Of a stretch of 64,000 nt of DNA, positions 18,618-26,884 are shown one piece after another. Below the pieces are notes generated by a model. The model was not told the DNA's origin, made no database searches, and saw only the letters and a program-made list of their open reading frames with translations. This DNA is from Opitutus terrae PB90-1 (GTDB taxonomy: Bacteria > Verrucomicrobiota > Verrucomicrobiia > Opitutales > Opitutaceae). Position 1 is the stretch's first letter, and every line of letters begins with the position of its first letter. The stretch covers positions 2,241,001 through 2,305,000 of the forward strand of contig NC_010571.1 of NCBI RefSeq assembly GCF_000019965.1, in the 5' to 3' direction. The translations under genes were made by a program, and so were the position numbers.

Positions 18618-18762
18618 CTAGCCCGGACATTTCACGAAATTCGTGAAGTATCCGCCCTCGGGGCCGACTCTGTCGGGGCTAGCCGCGACAAGGTCACTCC
18701 GCCGCAGGCGGACGGAAATTTCGGGCGGAGCTTCACTCCGGTTCATGAAATTTCCGGACTAG
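18618..18762. repeat. CTAG-bounded structured intergenic repeat, copy 2
   Basis: 145 bp. It begins CTAGCCCGGACATTTCACGA and ends TCATGAAATTTCCGGACTAG. Near the left end is an extra hairpin TTCACGAA-A-TTCGTGAA. The inner hairpins CCGAC-TCT-GTCGG (18664-18676) and CCGCC-GCA-GGCGG are perfect; the middle one (GCGAC-AAG-GTCAC) has one mismatch relative to copies 1 and 3. The right CTAG supplies the stop codon of the minus-strand metallo-beta-lactamase-fold gene. It sits between convergent genes. Confidence 0.88.
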
Positions 18763-19556
18763 ATCGTCGGATTCAGCTGAGCGTCGAGGTAGTAGGCGCT
18801 CATCACTTCCTTGGGCAGCTGGCCGACGTACTTTTTGATCGTCTCGACCTGTCCGCTCGTGTGCACCGGCACGACGAACTTGGCGCCGGAGAGCTCAGCC
18901 ATCTTCACCGCATCCGGGAGGTTGCCGCCGCAACCGGAGAGCAGCGGGAAGATCACGTCCGCCTTCGTCGCGGCCATTTCAGGAACCGGGCCGGTGTCGC
19001 CGGTTACGTAATAGCGCGCGCCGTTCAGCGCGAGGACGTAGCCGACCCAGCCGCCCGCCTGCGGATGTTTCGCCTGCGGATTTTCAAAGTAGGCCGGCAC
19101 CGTGCTGACCTCGACGCCCGCGAGCTGGTAGGTCTGGTTCGTCGCGACGGTCTGCATGGTAATGCCTTTCTCCGCGGCGAGCTTCACCACCTCGGCCGGC
19201 CCGGCGAGGATCACCTGCGGGTTGGCCTGGAGATATTCCTGCAGCACCGCGGGCTGGAAATGATCACCGTGCGGATGGGTGATCAGAATCAGATCGGGCT
19301 TCACCAGACCGGCTTTGACCGCGAGTGGATCCGTGGGGCCGGCGGTCGGATCGACGAAGACCATGCCGCCACCCTTGCGCGCGAAACGAACGTCGTTGTC
19401 GCGGAGGTGGACGACGCCTTTGAGCACCTTGCACTTCGCTTTCGCGTCGGCCATCGGGCAATTCATCTTCCCGGGTTTTTCACCGGCCGAGGCGGAAATC
19501 AGAGAGGCCGCAAGTGCGGCGGCGACGAGCAGCGAACAGGTCAGGTTTCTTTTCAT
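18759..19556 (-). CDS. Secreted metallo-beta-lactamase-fold hydrolase
   Basis: 265 residues with a Sec signal (1-24, cut after SASAGE). The fold motif ITHPHGDHF gives the HxHxDH zinc site, and TGDTGPVPE carries the metal-bridging Asp. Overall it resembles the UlaG/UPF0173 branch of the superfamily, which includes phosphodiesterases and lactonases. The substrate is not predictable. The region MNCPMADAKAKCK after the signal is Cys/Met-rich and could bind metal. Its stop codon TAG lies in the terminal CTAG of repeat copy 2. It is divergent from the GH51 gene across 276 bp. Confidence 0.86.
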   Translation of the reverse strand: MKRNLTCSLLVAAALAASLISASAGEKPGKMNCPMADAKAKCKVLKGVVHLRDNDVRFARKGGGMVFVDPTAGPTDPLAVKAGLVKPDLILITHPHGDHFQPAVLQEYLQANPQVILAGPAEVVKLAAEKGITMQTVATNQTYQLAGVEVSTVPAYFENPQAKHPQAGGWVGYVLALNGARYYVTGDTGPVPEMAATKADVIFPLLSGCGGNLPDAVKMAELSGAKFVVPVHTSGQVETIKKYVGQLPKEVMSAYYLDAQLNPTI

Positions 19557-19832
19557 GGCGGGGTTTGGGTTCAGTTGCCGGCGGAGATCGCCGACAGCCC
19601 TATGCTGCGCAGCCCGGCGCGGCGAGCAGTCGGGTTTCGACAGGGGGCCGGCACGTTCGACGAGCGGTCGGAATCGCGGACGGCGACGCCGGGCGTCAGC
19701 GCATCGCGCGGCGGCGCCGGCCCGTTACGGTCCTGTGACGCGGCGGTTGCCGGAGCACCGCCGCGCGCATCGTTGTTGGTTCCACCCCCAACTTGCGACG
19801 GATGCGGTCCGCGTCGTCGCACTTTCCGCCCC

Positions 19833-21479
19833 ATGAAGATCACGAGTCGCAGGCAGTTTGTGAAGCAATTGGTCACGTCGGGCGCCGTGCTGACGGCGGC
19901 GCCGTGGCTGCGAAGCATCGGTTATGCGCAGAATTCTCGGGCGCGCGTCGCGCGCACGCTGATCGATCAGGCGAACATCCGCTCGCAGCTCGACCGGCGG
20001 TTGCTCGGCGCGTTTCTCGAGCATCTTGGCCGCGCGGTCTATACCGGCGTCTACGAACCGGGCTCGCCGCTGGCGGACGAAAGCGGATTTCGGCGGGACG
20101 TGATTGCCGAGGTGAAGGGACTCGGCGTGCCGAACATGCGGTATCCGGGAGGAAACTTCGTCTCGGGTTATCACTGGCAGGACGGCGTCGGGCCGAAGAA
20201 CCAGCGGCCCACGGTGCTGGAGCGTGCCTGGAATTCGCTCGAGACGAATCAATTTGGCACGAACGAGTTCATGGAATGGTGCAAGCTGGTCGGCACCGAG
20301 CCGCTGCTCGGCTTCAATCTCGGCACGGGCTCGGCCGAGGAAGCGGTGGCGTATGTCGAATACTGCAACGTCGCGCGCGGCACCAAGTGGAGCGACCTGC
20401 GGCGGCAGCACGGTTACGAACAGCCGCACAACGTTAAGTATTGGTGCCTCGGCAACGAGATGGACGGCCCCTGGCAGATGGGCCGGCTCACGGCTCCGGA
20501 ATACGGCCGGAAGGCTCGCGACGCCGCGCGCCAAATCCGTGTGATTTCGCCCAACGCGCAGCTCATCGCGTGCGGTTCAAGCAACACGATCTTGCCGACC
20601 TACCTCGAGTGGGATCGGCAGGTGCTCGAGGAGTGCTATGACCAGGTCGATGGCATTTCGCTGCACAACTACTATGGCAACACCGCGGCGCTGACCGGCG
20701 GCAGCAGCGCGCGGTATCTCGCCATGAACCTCGACATGGAGCGGCAGATTCACGAGATCGCCGCGGTCTGCGACTACGTGCAGGGGCTGCAGCGTTCGCC
20801 GAAGCGGCTGTGGCTGTCGTTCGACGAATGGAACGTCTGGTACCGCGCCCGCGGCGGTGCTTTCGCGAACGGCCAGGGCAAGTTCGCGCCGCGATTGCTC
20901 GAGGAAGTCTACAATCTCGAGGACGCACTGCTCGTCGGCGGTTTCGTGAACACGTTGCTGCGCCAGTCGGCCCGCGTGCGCGTCGGCTGCCTGGCGCAGA
21001 TCGTCAACGTGATCGCCCCGCTGGTGACCAACGAGACGTCGGTGCTGCGGCAGAGTATCTACTATCCGTATGCGTGGGCACTGCAGTTTGCGCACGGACG
21101 TGTGCTGGACCTGGAGGTGGAAGCAGAGACCTACCCGATTCACGCGGAAGGGTTGCGGGCGGATTTTGCGCGGGAGGATCAGGTGCCGTTCGTCGACGTG
21201 GTGGCGACCTGCGACGCGGCGCGTCAGCGTGCGAGCGTGTTCCTGCTTAATCGCGATCTCGAAAACGAGCGCGAGTTTGTCGTCGACTGGCGGAATCCAA
21301 CTCCGGCCCGCGTGCTGACGGCGCTCACGCTCACTGGAGGCGACCTCAAAGCGGCCAACACCTTCGACCGACCGACGCTCGTCGCTCCGCAACCGCTGGA
21401 GCTGCCCGCGGTCGGAGCGAAAATGACGTTCAAACTGCCAGCGCGCTCCTACAGCGTGGTGCAGTTTGCGACGGCCTGA
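19833..21479 (+). CDS. GH51 alpha-L-arabinofuranosidase with Tat-type signal
   Basis: 548 residues. The N-terminus SRRQFVKQL matches the twin-arginine motif, followed by a hydrophobic stretch and a probable cut near GYAQ. The catalytic (beta/alpha)8 barrel has the acid/base in WCLGNEMDGPW (E209) and the nucleophile in LSFDEWNVW (E332), both standard for GH51. RYPGGNFVSGYHW near residue 103 is also a family hallmark. The C-terminal beta-sandwich ends at PARSYSVVQFA. It should remove arabinofuranosyl groups from arabinan or arabinoxylan in the periplasm. The frame is open far upstream, but the Tat signal fixes the start at 19833. The 3' end overlaps the convergent DUF418 gene by 31 bp. Confidence 0.93.
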   Translation: MKITSRRQFVKQLVTSGAVLTAAPWLRSIGYAQNSRARVARTLIDQANIRSQLDRRLLGAFLEHLGRAVYTGVYEPGSPLADESGFRRDVIAEVKGLGVPNMRYPGGNFVSGYHWQDGVGPKNQRPTVLERAWNSLETNQFGTNEFMEWCKLVGTEPLLGFNLGTGSAEEAVAYVEYCNVARGTKWSDLRRQHGYEQPHNVKYWCLGNEMDGPWQMGRLTAPEYGRKARDAARQIRVISPNAQLIACGSSNTILPTYLEWDRQVLEECYDQVDGISLHNYYGNTAALTGGSSARYLAMNLDMERQIHEIAAVCDYVQGLQRSPKRLWLSFDEWNVWYRARGGAFANGQGKFAPRLLEEVYNLEDALLVGGFVNTLLRQSARVRVGCLAQIVNVIAPLVTNETSVLRQSIYYPYAWALQFAHGRVLDLEVEAETYPIHAEGLRADFAREDQVPFVDVVATCDAARQRASVFLLNRDLENEREFVVDWRNPTPARVLTALTLTGGDLKAANTFDRPTLVAPQPLELPAVGAKMTFKLPARSYSVVQFATA

Positions 21480-22696
21480 ACGGGTTCGGCGGCGACGGCG
21501 GGCCGTCGGCGGAGCGGCGTGGTCCACGAGCCCAGGGTGGCGGAGCGCCACAGCCATTCGAGCGGACCGTAATGAAAGCGGTGCAGCCACCAATGGGCGG
21601 CGGCGAGCTGGAGCACGAAAAACCCCGCGCCGGCGAGAATGCTGTAGAACTGCCCGAGCTCACGATACAGCCCGAACCCGAAGTTGTAGTAAACCGGGAC
21701 CCAGAACAACGCCTGCGTGACGTAGCAGGTGAGGCTCATCCGTCCGAACGGAATCAGCAGCCGCAGCAGCCCGCGCAGCCGCGTATGGTGATAAAGCAGA
21801 ATGAAACCGCCCACCCAGACCAGCATCTGTGCGAGGTGAACGTAGGATTCCATGGTCGTGACGGCCAGGCGGCGGACGGGACCGCGCGGCACGGCCACGC
21901 GCAGGTATTCCTGCACAAAATAGGTGAGCGCGAAGGCGAAGACGCCGATGACGAGCGCTTGCCAGGCCAGCCGCACGTAGGCCGGGGGATTTTCGAAGAT
22001 GCGCTTCCGGCCCAGAATCAGGCCGCAGCCGAAGAGGGCGGCCATTTGGAGCCAGCGGCCATTGTCGATCATCCACCACCATTTCGCGAGTTGGCCATCG
22101 ACGAGGTTGGCGCGAAACACGTCCAGGATGCCGCCCTGGCCGAACGCAGGGTAGATCGCGCCGTAGTAGGCGCCGAAATGTGTCGGCGGTAGCACGTAGC
22201 CGGGCTGGAAATAGATCCGGGCGAGCTGCCAGAGGAACGGCAGCTGGAGCAGGAGCACCGCGGACAGCCAGGCGAGCGTGCGGTTGCTCAGCGCGTAAAA
22301 CCACACGAGCGGGATCCCCAGCACAGCGAGGATCGTCAGAATGTCGCCGCAATACAGGATGCTATGAACATAGCCGATAATGCCGAGGACCGTGAGCCGC
22401 CAGAGGAACCGCCAGCGGAAATTGACGCCGCGCCGGGCGGCCCGATCGAGCAGAATAAAAAAACTCAGCCCGAAGAGCATCGCGAAGATCGCATAGGATT
22501 TTCCGGCAAACAGAAAGGACACCGTGGCAAACACGCGCCGATCGAGCACCTGGAGCCAGCCGGGCTCGTTGGGCGGAAACACGTAGAAGTCGAAGTGCTC
22601 GCCGGAATGCAGGAGCAGAATGCCCATCAGCGCGAATCCACGCAGGGCATCGACGATTTCGATTCGAGGGGCAGGGGCAGTATCGGCAGCGATCAT
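21449..22696 (-). CDS. DUF418 family multi-pass membrane protein
   Basis: 415 residues with about nine membrane helices. The N-terminal part contains RIEIVDALRGFALMGILLLH, the start typical of YeiB/DUF418 proteins (also seen in acyltransferase-3 relatives). The C-terminal DUF418 domain includes IPFGRMSLTCYVTQALF. The function of the family is unsettled; membrane transport or surface modification has been proposed. The start is placed at the ATG at 22696; upstream codons are Cys/Arg-rich and non-conserved in character. It is convergent with and overlaps the arabinofuranosidase gene, so the two mRNAs are antisense at their ends. Confidence 0.85.
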   Translation of the reverse strand: MIAADTAPAPRIEIVDALRGFALMGILLLHSGEHFDFYVFPPNEPGWLQVLDRRVFATVSFLFAGKSYAIFAMLFGLSFFILLDRAARRGVNFRWRFLWRLTVLGIIGYVHSILYCGDILTILAVLGIPLVWFYALSNRTLAWLSAVLLLQLPFLWQLARIYFQPGYVLPPTHFGAYYGAIYPAFGQGGILDVFRANLVDGQLAKWWWMIDNGRWLQMAALFGCGLILGRKRIFENPPAYVRLAWQALVIGVFAFALTYFVQEYLRVAVPRGPVRRLAVTTMESYVHLAQMLVWVGGFILLYHHTRLRGLLRLLIPFGRMSLTCYVTQALFWVPVYYNFGFGLYRELGQFYSILAGAGFFVLQLAAAHWWLHRFHYGPLEWLWRSATLGSWTTPLRRRPAVAAEPVQAVANCTTL

Positions 22697-22983
22697 GTCA
22701 AGGAGAGCGCGCGTGGCGTGAGTGCACACGCGCGCAGGGCGTCCGAATAGCCGGACGCGACGCTCAGCGAGCTGCGACAGTGAAGCCTCGTGCGACGCAA
22801 CGCGAGCCGGAGCATCGAATGTGCTCCCGTCGCGGCGCCTCTGCGTGCAGTCCCGGCAGCACAGACAGGGGTCGATGGCCGCGGCATGCGCCGCATGCCG
22901 GCAGGCGATCACCGCGGGCGAGATGCTGCCTCAGAAAGCGAGTCCCGGCGGCACGTCAAATCGCGTCGCAGCGGCGGGCCGAT

Positions 22984-24120
22984 CTACCGCGTCGGCGGCT
23001 GCAGCTCCGCGAGCATCCGGCTTGCCCAGCCATGGGTGGGTTCGAGTTGCAGGGCTTTGTTCAGCGCGGCGATCGCGGCGTCGCGGCGCCCCGCCTTTTG
23101 GTGCACGAAGCCGAGGCCGGCATGCAGCAAGGCGCTGGCCGGGTAGCGTTTGGTGCCGAATTCAAACAGACGTTGTGCCTCCTCGAGCCCGCCTGCCGTG
23201 GCGCAGCTGTAGCCGGTGTCGAACAGCAGCGACTCCGGCACCTCCAGGCGGAAACCGTAGCGCTCACTCAGGGTGGCGTAGTGTTCGCGCATCGCGGCCA
23301 GCGTGAGCAGTGCGTGCGGCGGGTTGTAGTCGGGAAACAGGGCGCGCAAGCCTAACGCCACGTCCATTTCCGGCACGTGGCCTTCGTTGGTGCGCGTTGC
23401 CTGTTTCCACTGCAGCCAGCCGGGTGACCGGCGCCGCAGCAACTCGGCGAAGCCGGGCAGTTCGTTCGTGGCGCGCTCGTAGTCGTCGTCGCTCGCGATC
23501 AGGAAAAGAAACTGCCGGGCGCGGTCGGATGCGGCACACGCGGCCTCGGTTTTTTCGCGGATGAGCTTGGGGCACCAGCCCAGCATCGGGCTGCTGGCGA
23601 AATACGCCTGCACGGGCAGTTTCCCGGATAGCAGCGCATAAACGGCGAACACGCCGCTATTCGACGCGCCGTAAAGAATTCGGTAGCCGTTGGTGCGAAA
23701 CGTGCGGTCGACGAAAGGAACGATCTCGTCCGCGAGCGCGGCGAGGTGCCGGTCGGCGCTTGCCGTGCCGCCGGGATTCTCCTGCGGAACGAGCACGAAG
23801 TTGCCGCGCGGCAAATCGAGGCCGACGAGAATGAACGCCGGCAGCTGGCCGGCATCCGTCATGCAGTCCAAGGTCCCGGCGGCTTGGGTGAATTTCGCGC
23901 GCGCGTCGGAGCCGAGGAACAGCAGCACCGGATAACGCTGAGTGCCCGCGCCGTAACCGGCCGGCAGATGCACCACGAGGTCCACGTTCTCGCCCAGGCG
24001 CGGTGACTCGATCGTATGCTTGTGTCCGATGCCGATGACGGGAGCGTCGGAGCCCGCCGCCAGGGCCGGCACGAGCGCGAGCAGGAACAAGCGGATGAGA
24101 ACGTGGGCAGAATTTTTCAT
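22984..24120 (-). CDS. Secreted esterase-D-like alpha/beta hydrolase with C-terminal TPR segment
   Basis: 378 residues with a Sec signal (1-22). The N-terminal domain resembles siderophore-esterase/Esterase D proteins: LPAGYGAGTQRYPVLLFL, a nucleophile region LYGASNSGVFAVY and a late His in NEGHVPE. The nucleophile elbow is GASNSG, where G-x-S-x-G-G is usual, so activity should not be assumed. The last 70 residues (LLHAGLGFVHQKAGRRDAAI, LNKALQLEPTHGW) form one or two TPR units, a common addition in this family. It is the last gene of a minus-strand run of secreted hydrolases, 71 bp after the M20 gene. Confidence 0.82.
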   Translation of the reverse strand: MKNSAHVLIRLFLLALVPALAAGSDAPVIGIGHKHTIESPRLGENVDLVVHLPAGYGAGTQRYPVLLFLGSDARAKFTQAAGTLDCMTDAGQLPAFILVGLDLPRGNFVLVPQENPGGTASADRHLAALADEIVPFVDRTFRTNGYRILYGASNSGVFAVYALLSGKLPVQAYFASSPMLGWCPKLIREKTEAACAASDRARQFLFLIASDDDYERATNELPGFAELLRRRSPGWLQWKQATRTNEGHVPEMDVALGLRALFPDYNPPHALLTLAAMREHYATLSERYGFRLEVPESLLFDTGYSCATAGGLEEAQRLFEFGTKRYPASALLHAGLGFVHQKAGRRDAAIAALNKALQLEPTHGWASRMLAELQPPTR

Positions 24121-24191
24121 TTCGGGTTTTCCCTTTGCGGTCGATCGCGTGTTTCAGGTCACGGGTCCCGAGCGACGCGTTTTCGTTGGGT

Positions 24192-25676
24192 TCAGTTGCG
24201 CTCGGCTGCGGGCCTCGCGAGGATTTTCATCAACTCGTAGAGGAACTCGGTTCCTTCATCGAAGGCCGCGATCGAGAGGCGCTCGTTTGCGCCGTGGGGA
24301 TTGCCGAGTTCGATGTCGCCGAAGGTGCCGTTGACGCCGAGCGTGGGGATTCCGGCCCGCCGGAGTTTTGCGGAGTCGCTCGACCAGGGATCCATCACCG
24401 GCAGCACCGGAATCTCCGGCCAGCGCGCGTGAGACAGCTTTTCGACCGCCGCCCAGACTTCGGGGACGAGCGGCGAGGCGGGGCTGGGCCGGCCCGAGCC
24501 GAGTGGAATCACCTCGATCTTCGGATCTGCGAGAACCTCCTCGATCGTCTGGCGGACGAACTCCGCCGTGTCCCCAGGAAACACACGACAATTCAGGATC
24601 GCCTCGGCGGATTGCGGCAGGGCGTTGTCGGCGTGTCCGGCCGAAAGACGCGTGGCCACGCACGTGGTGTGAAGAAGCGAGTTGTAGAGAACAGAGCTGG
24701 CGGCGAGCCGCTGGGCCGCCGCGAGATCGGGCGGATCCTTTGCGACGGCTCTCAGATCATCGGCGCGGGCACCGGTCTCAGTGAGGGCGATCCGTCGGAA
24801 GTATTCCCGCGTGGTTTCGTTGAAACGGAATGGAAACGAGTGGCTCGCAATGCGCGTGAGCCCGGCCGCCAGCCGATAGATCGGATTGTCCGTCGTTGGC
24901 AGCGAGCTGTGGCCGCCCTCGCCCTGCGTGCGGAGGCGGAAGCTGAGATAAGTCTTCTCGCTGGTCTGCACGGTGAGGCGCCGGCGTTTGCCTTTTTCCA
25001 TGTAGCCACCGCCGGCATCCAGATTCAGGCAATACGCCACGTCCATCAGGTCGGACCGGTTCGCCAGCAGCCAGAGAAGCCCGTTGGCGGGGCCGGCTTC
25101 CTCATCGGCGGTCAACGCCACGATCAGGTCGCGACCGGGCGTGAAGCGCTCGGTGCGGAGGCGAATGAGATTCGCGACGAGTTGGGCTGCGGCGGATTTG
25201 TTATCGCCCACGCCGCGCCCATAAAAGTAACCGTCGCGCTCGGTCAATCGGAACGGATCGGAATGCCAGCCTTCGCGTGGGGCATCGACCACATCCAGGT
25301 GCGCAATGAACAGGATGGGCTTGTCCGTTCCGCTTCCCCTCACGCGCACCACGAGGTTCTGGCGATCCGGCCGCGAGCCAAGCAACTGAACCTCGGCATC
25401 GGCGAACCCGCCGTCGCGGAGACGCGTAGACGTGGCCTCGGCTGCTTTCGTGCAGCCGTGGGCTGGGGTGGTGTCGATCTCCACCAGCTCCCGGAGAAGC
25501 GCACGCGCCAGGGATTCGCTGCCGGAGGAACGGTCGACCGCGTGGGGCGGCCCGGCTTCCGTCGCGGCGGTGACCGCTGTCAGGCTCGACAGGGCGAGGA
25601 GCGAAGCGGCGAGTCCGGCCGCGCACGTCAGGCGGGCCAAACAGCGTGGCGCGTTTTCAAGGCACATCGATGTCAT
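24192..25676 (-). CDS. Secreted M20 family metallopeptidase
   Basis: 494 residues from ATG at 25676 with a Sec signal (about 1-38). Zinc-binding motifs: FIAHLDVVDAPREGW (His and Asp), GRGVGDNKSAAAQL (bridging Asp) and the catalytic pair in ADEEAGPANG. Later ligands are in NLDAGGG and the C-terminal NPHGANERL. The dimerisation domain sits between (GEGGHSSLPTTDNPI). It should be an exopeptidase or amidohydrolase acting in the periplasm. Its start is only 14 bp after the end of an ADOP gene relic. Upstream in-frame codons run through that region and were not included. Confidence 0.9.
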   Translation of the reverse strand: MTSMCLENAPRCLARLTCAAGLAASLLALSSLTAVTAATEAGPPHAVDRSSGSESLARALLRELVEIDTTPAHGCTKAAEATSTRLRDGGFADAEVQLLGSRPDRQNLVVRVRGSGTDKPILFIAHLDVVDAPREGWHSDPFRLTERDGYFYGRGVGDNKSAAAQLVANLIRLRTERFTPGRDLIVALTADEEAGPANGLLWLLANRSDLMDVAYCLNLDAGGGYMEKGKRRRLTVQTSEKTYLSFRLRTQGEGGHSSLPTTDNPIYRLAAGLTRIASHSFPFRFNETTREYFRRIALTETGARADDLRAVAKDPPDLAAAQRLAASSVLYNSLLHTTCVATRLSAGHADNALPQSAEAILNCRVFPGDTAEFVRQTIEEVLADPKIEVIPLGSGRPSPASPLVPEVWAAVEKLSHARWPEIPVLPVMDPWSSDSAKLRRAGIPTLGVNGTFGDIELGNPHGANERLSIAAFDEGTEFLYELMKILARPAAERN

Positions 25677-25690
25677 GGCGGATGGGTTTA

Positions 25691-25792
25691 TTACTCTGCC
25701 CGCAGCGATGCAATGGGGTCGACCTTGGCGGCGCGGCGCGCGGGGACGAGGGTGGCGACGAAGGCGGCGAGCGCGACGCGGAACGCATGCAT
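25691..25792 (-). pseudogene. Relic of an ADOP permease gene (C-terminal codons only)
   Basis: A 33-codon frame, directly after the esterase stop and ending in TAA, reads with a hydrophobic stretch (RVALAAFVATLVPARRAAK) followed by KVDPIASLRAE. It matches the C-terminal tail of the five complete ADOP permeases here, for example PARRATKVDPMVALRAQ. Nothing else of the permease is present: the next bases upstream are the 3' end of the esterase gene. This looks like a deletion or recombination scar. It begins with an ATG abutting the esterase TGA, so it could still be translated as a short peptide. Confidence 0.82.
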
Positions 25793-26884
25793 TCAGCGCG
25801 AGGGTTCGAGGAGAAACGCCAGCGCTTCGTCGATCCGCTCGGGAAAATGATCCGGCAACTCGTGGCCCATATCCGGGAAGGAGCGGAAGAGCGTGGGCAC
25901 CGCGGCGCGTTCGAAGAGCGTGCGCATCTCCTGTTGGCCCGCGAAGCCGTCGTCCTGCTCGCCGCAGAAGAATGCGGCGCGGACGCCGCGCGCGGCGGCG
26001 TTGCGCAGCGACGGCTCGGCGAGATCGCCAGGCTTGGTCGGAAACGCGAGGATCAACCCACGCGCGGGAATCCGGTTGCCGGCGACGAGCTGGATTGAGG
26101 CTCTGCCGCCGTTCGATTGGCCCGCCAAAACCACACGATCCGTGTCGACGGAATTGCGTTCGAGAATCTGTCCGTAGGCGGAGACGAGGGAAGCGAAGCC
26201 GTCGTCGGCAAACGCGCGCGAGAACGAGCCGCGGAGCAGGCTGCCCTGCATGAAGGCGACGAGGCAATCGGAACGCAGCCGCGGCGACTGCCAGCGCTCG
26301 GCCATCGCCGCGCTGCAGCCGGCGCCGCCGTGCAGGACGATGACGAGCGGATATTTCCGCGCGGGGTTGTAGCCAGCCGGTTTTTCGACGGCGTATTCGA
26401 GCTGCGCAGTTTTCTCCGCCTCCGCGCGGAGCCGATTGTTTTCACGGAGCAGCGCATCGAAGCCGTCGAGCTTCGCGAGCTCGGCGACGTAGCCTGGCCG
26501 CGCCTGCGGTCCGGGCTGCAGCGGAAAGAAAAGACCCTCGGACTGCGCGCGTTGAAACAACGTGAAAAGTCCCGGCCAGTCGGCGCGCGCGGCGTAGCGG
26601 AACGACAGCTCGAACAGGATGAGCTGGTAACGCTCGTAGGGCGCGGTGATCCGTGAAAGCGATTCCTCGAGCTGCGCGATCGCCTCGGCCTGAGCGAGTC
26701 CGCGCACTGCAGGAACGGCCTCGCGATAGGCAGCCGAGAGCACCGGCAGTTGGATTTCGACGGCGAGTGGGACCGTGGGCGCTGGCGTCGACATTTCGGC
26801 GGCGCGGGAATCCGTCGCGGTCGAGGCGAACCCACCGGTGGCGAGCAACGCGACCAAGAGGGTGATCCGGAAGTTTCGTTTCAT
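25793..26884 (-). CDS. Secreted alpha/beta hydrolase (carboxylesterase / dienelactone-hydrolase-like)
   Basis: 363 residues with a Sec signal (1-28). A helical N-terminal region (about 40-165, with a coiled-coil-like LRENNRLRAEAEKTAQLEY) precedes the hydrolase domain: oxyanion-loop segment VIVLHGGAGCS, nucleophile elbow LAGQSNGGRAS, acid in FCGEQDDGF and catalytic His in DMGHELPDHF. All triad elements are present. The substrate is unknown. Its ATG overlaps the stop of the SBBP/PD40 gene (ATGA), so translation is coupled. The stop is followed at once by the ADOP relic. Confidence 0.87.
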   Translation of the reverse strand: MKRNFRITLLVALLATGGFASTATDSRAAEMSTPAPTVPLAVEIQLPVLSAAYREAVPAVRGLAQAEAIAQLEESLSRITAPYERYQLILFELSFRYAARADWPGLFTLFQRAQSEGLFFPLQPGPQARPGYVAELAKLDGFDALLRENNRLRAEAEKTAQLEYAVEKPAGYNPARKYPLVIVLHGGAGCSAAMAERWQSPRLRSDCLVAFMQGSLLRGSFSRAFADDGFASLVSAYGQILERNSVDTDRVVLAGQSNGGRASIQLVAGNRIPARGLILAFPTKPGDLAEPSLRNAAARGVRAAFFCGEQDDGFAGQQEMRTLFERAAVPTLFRSFPDMGHELPDHFPERIDEALAFLLEPSR

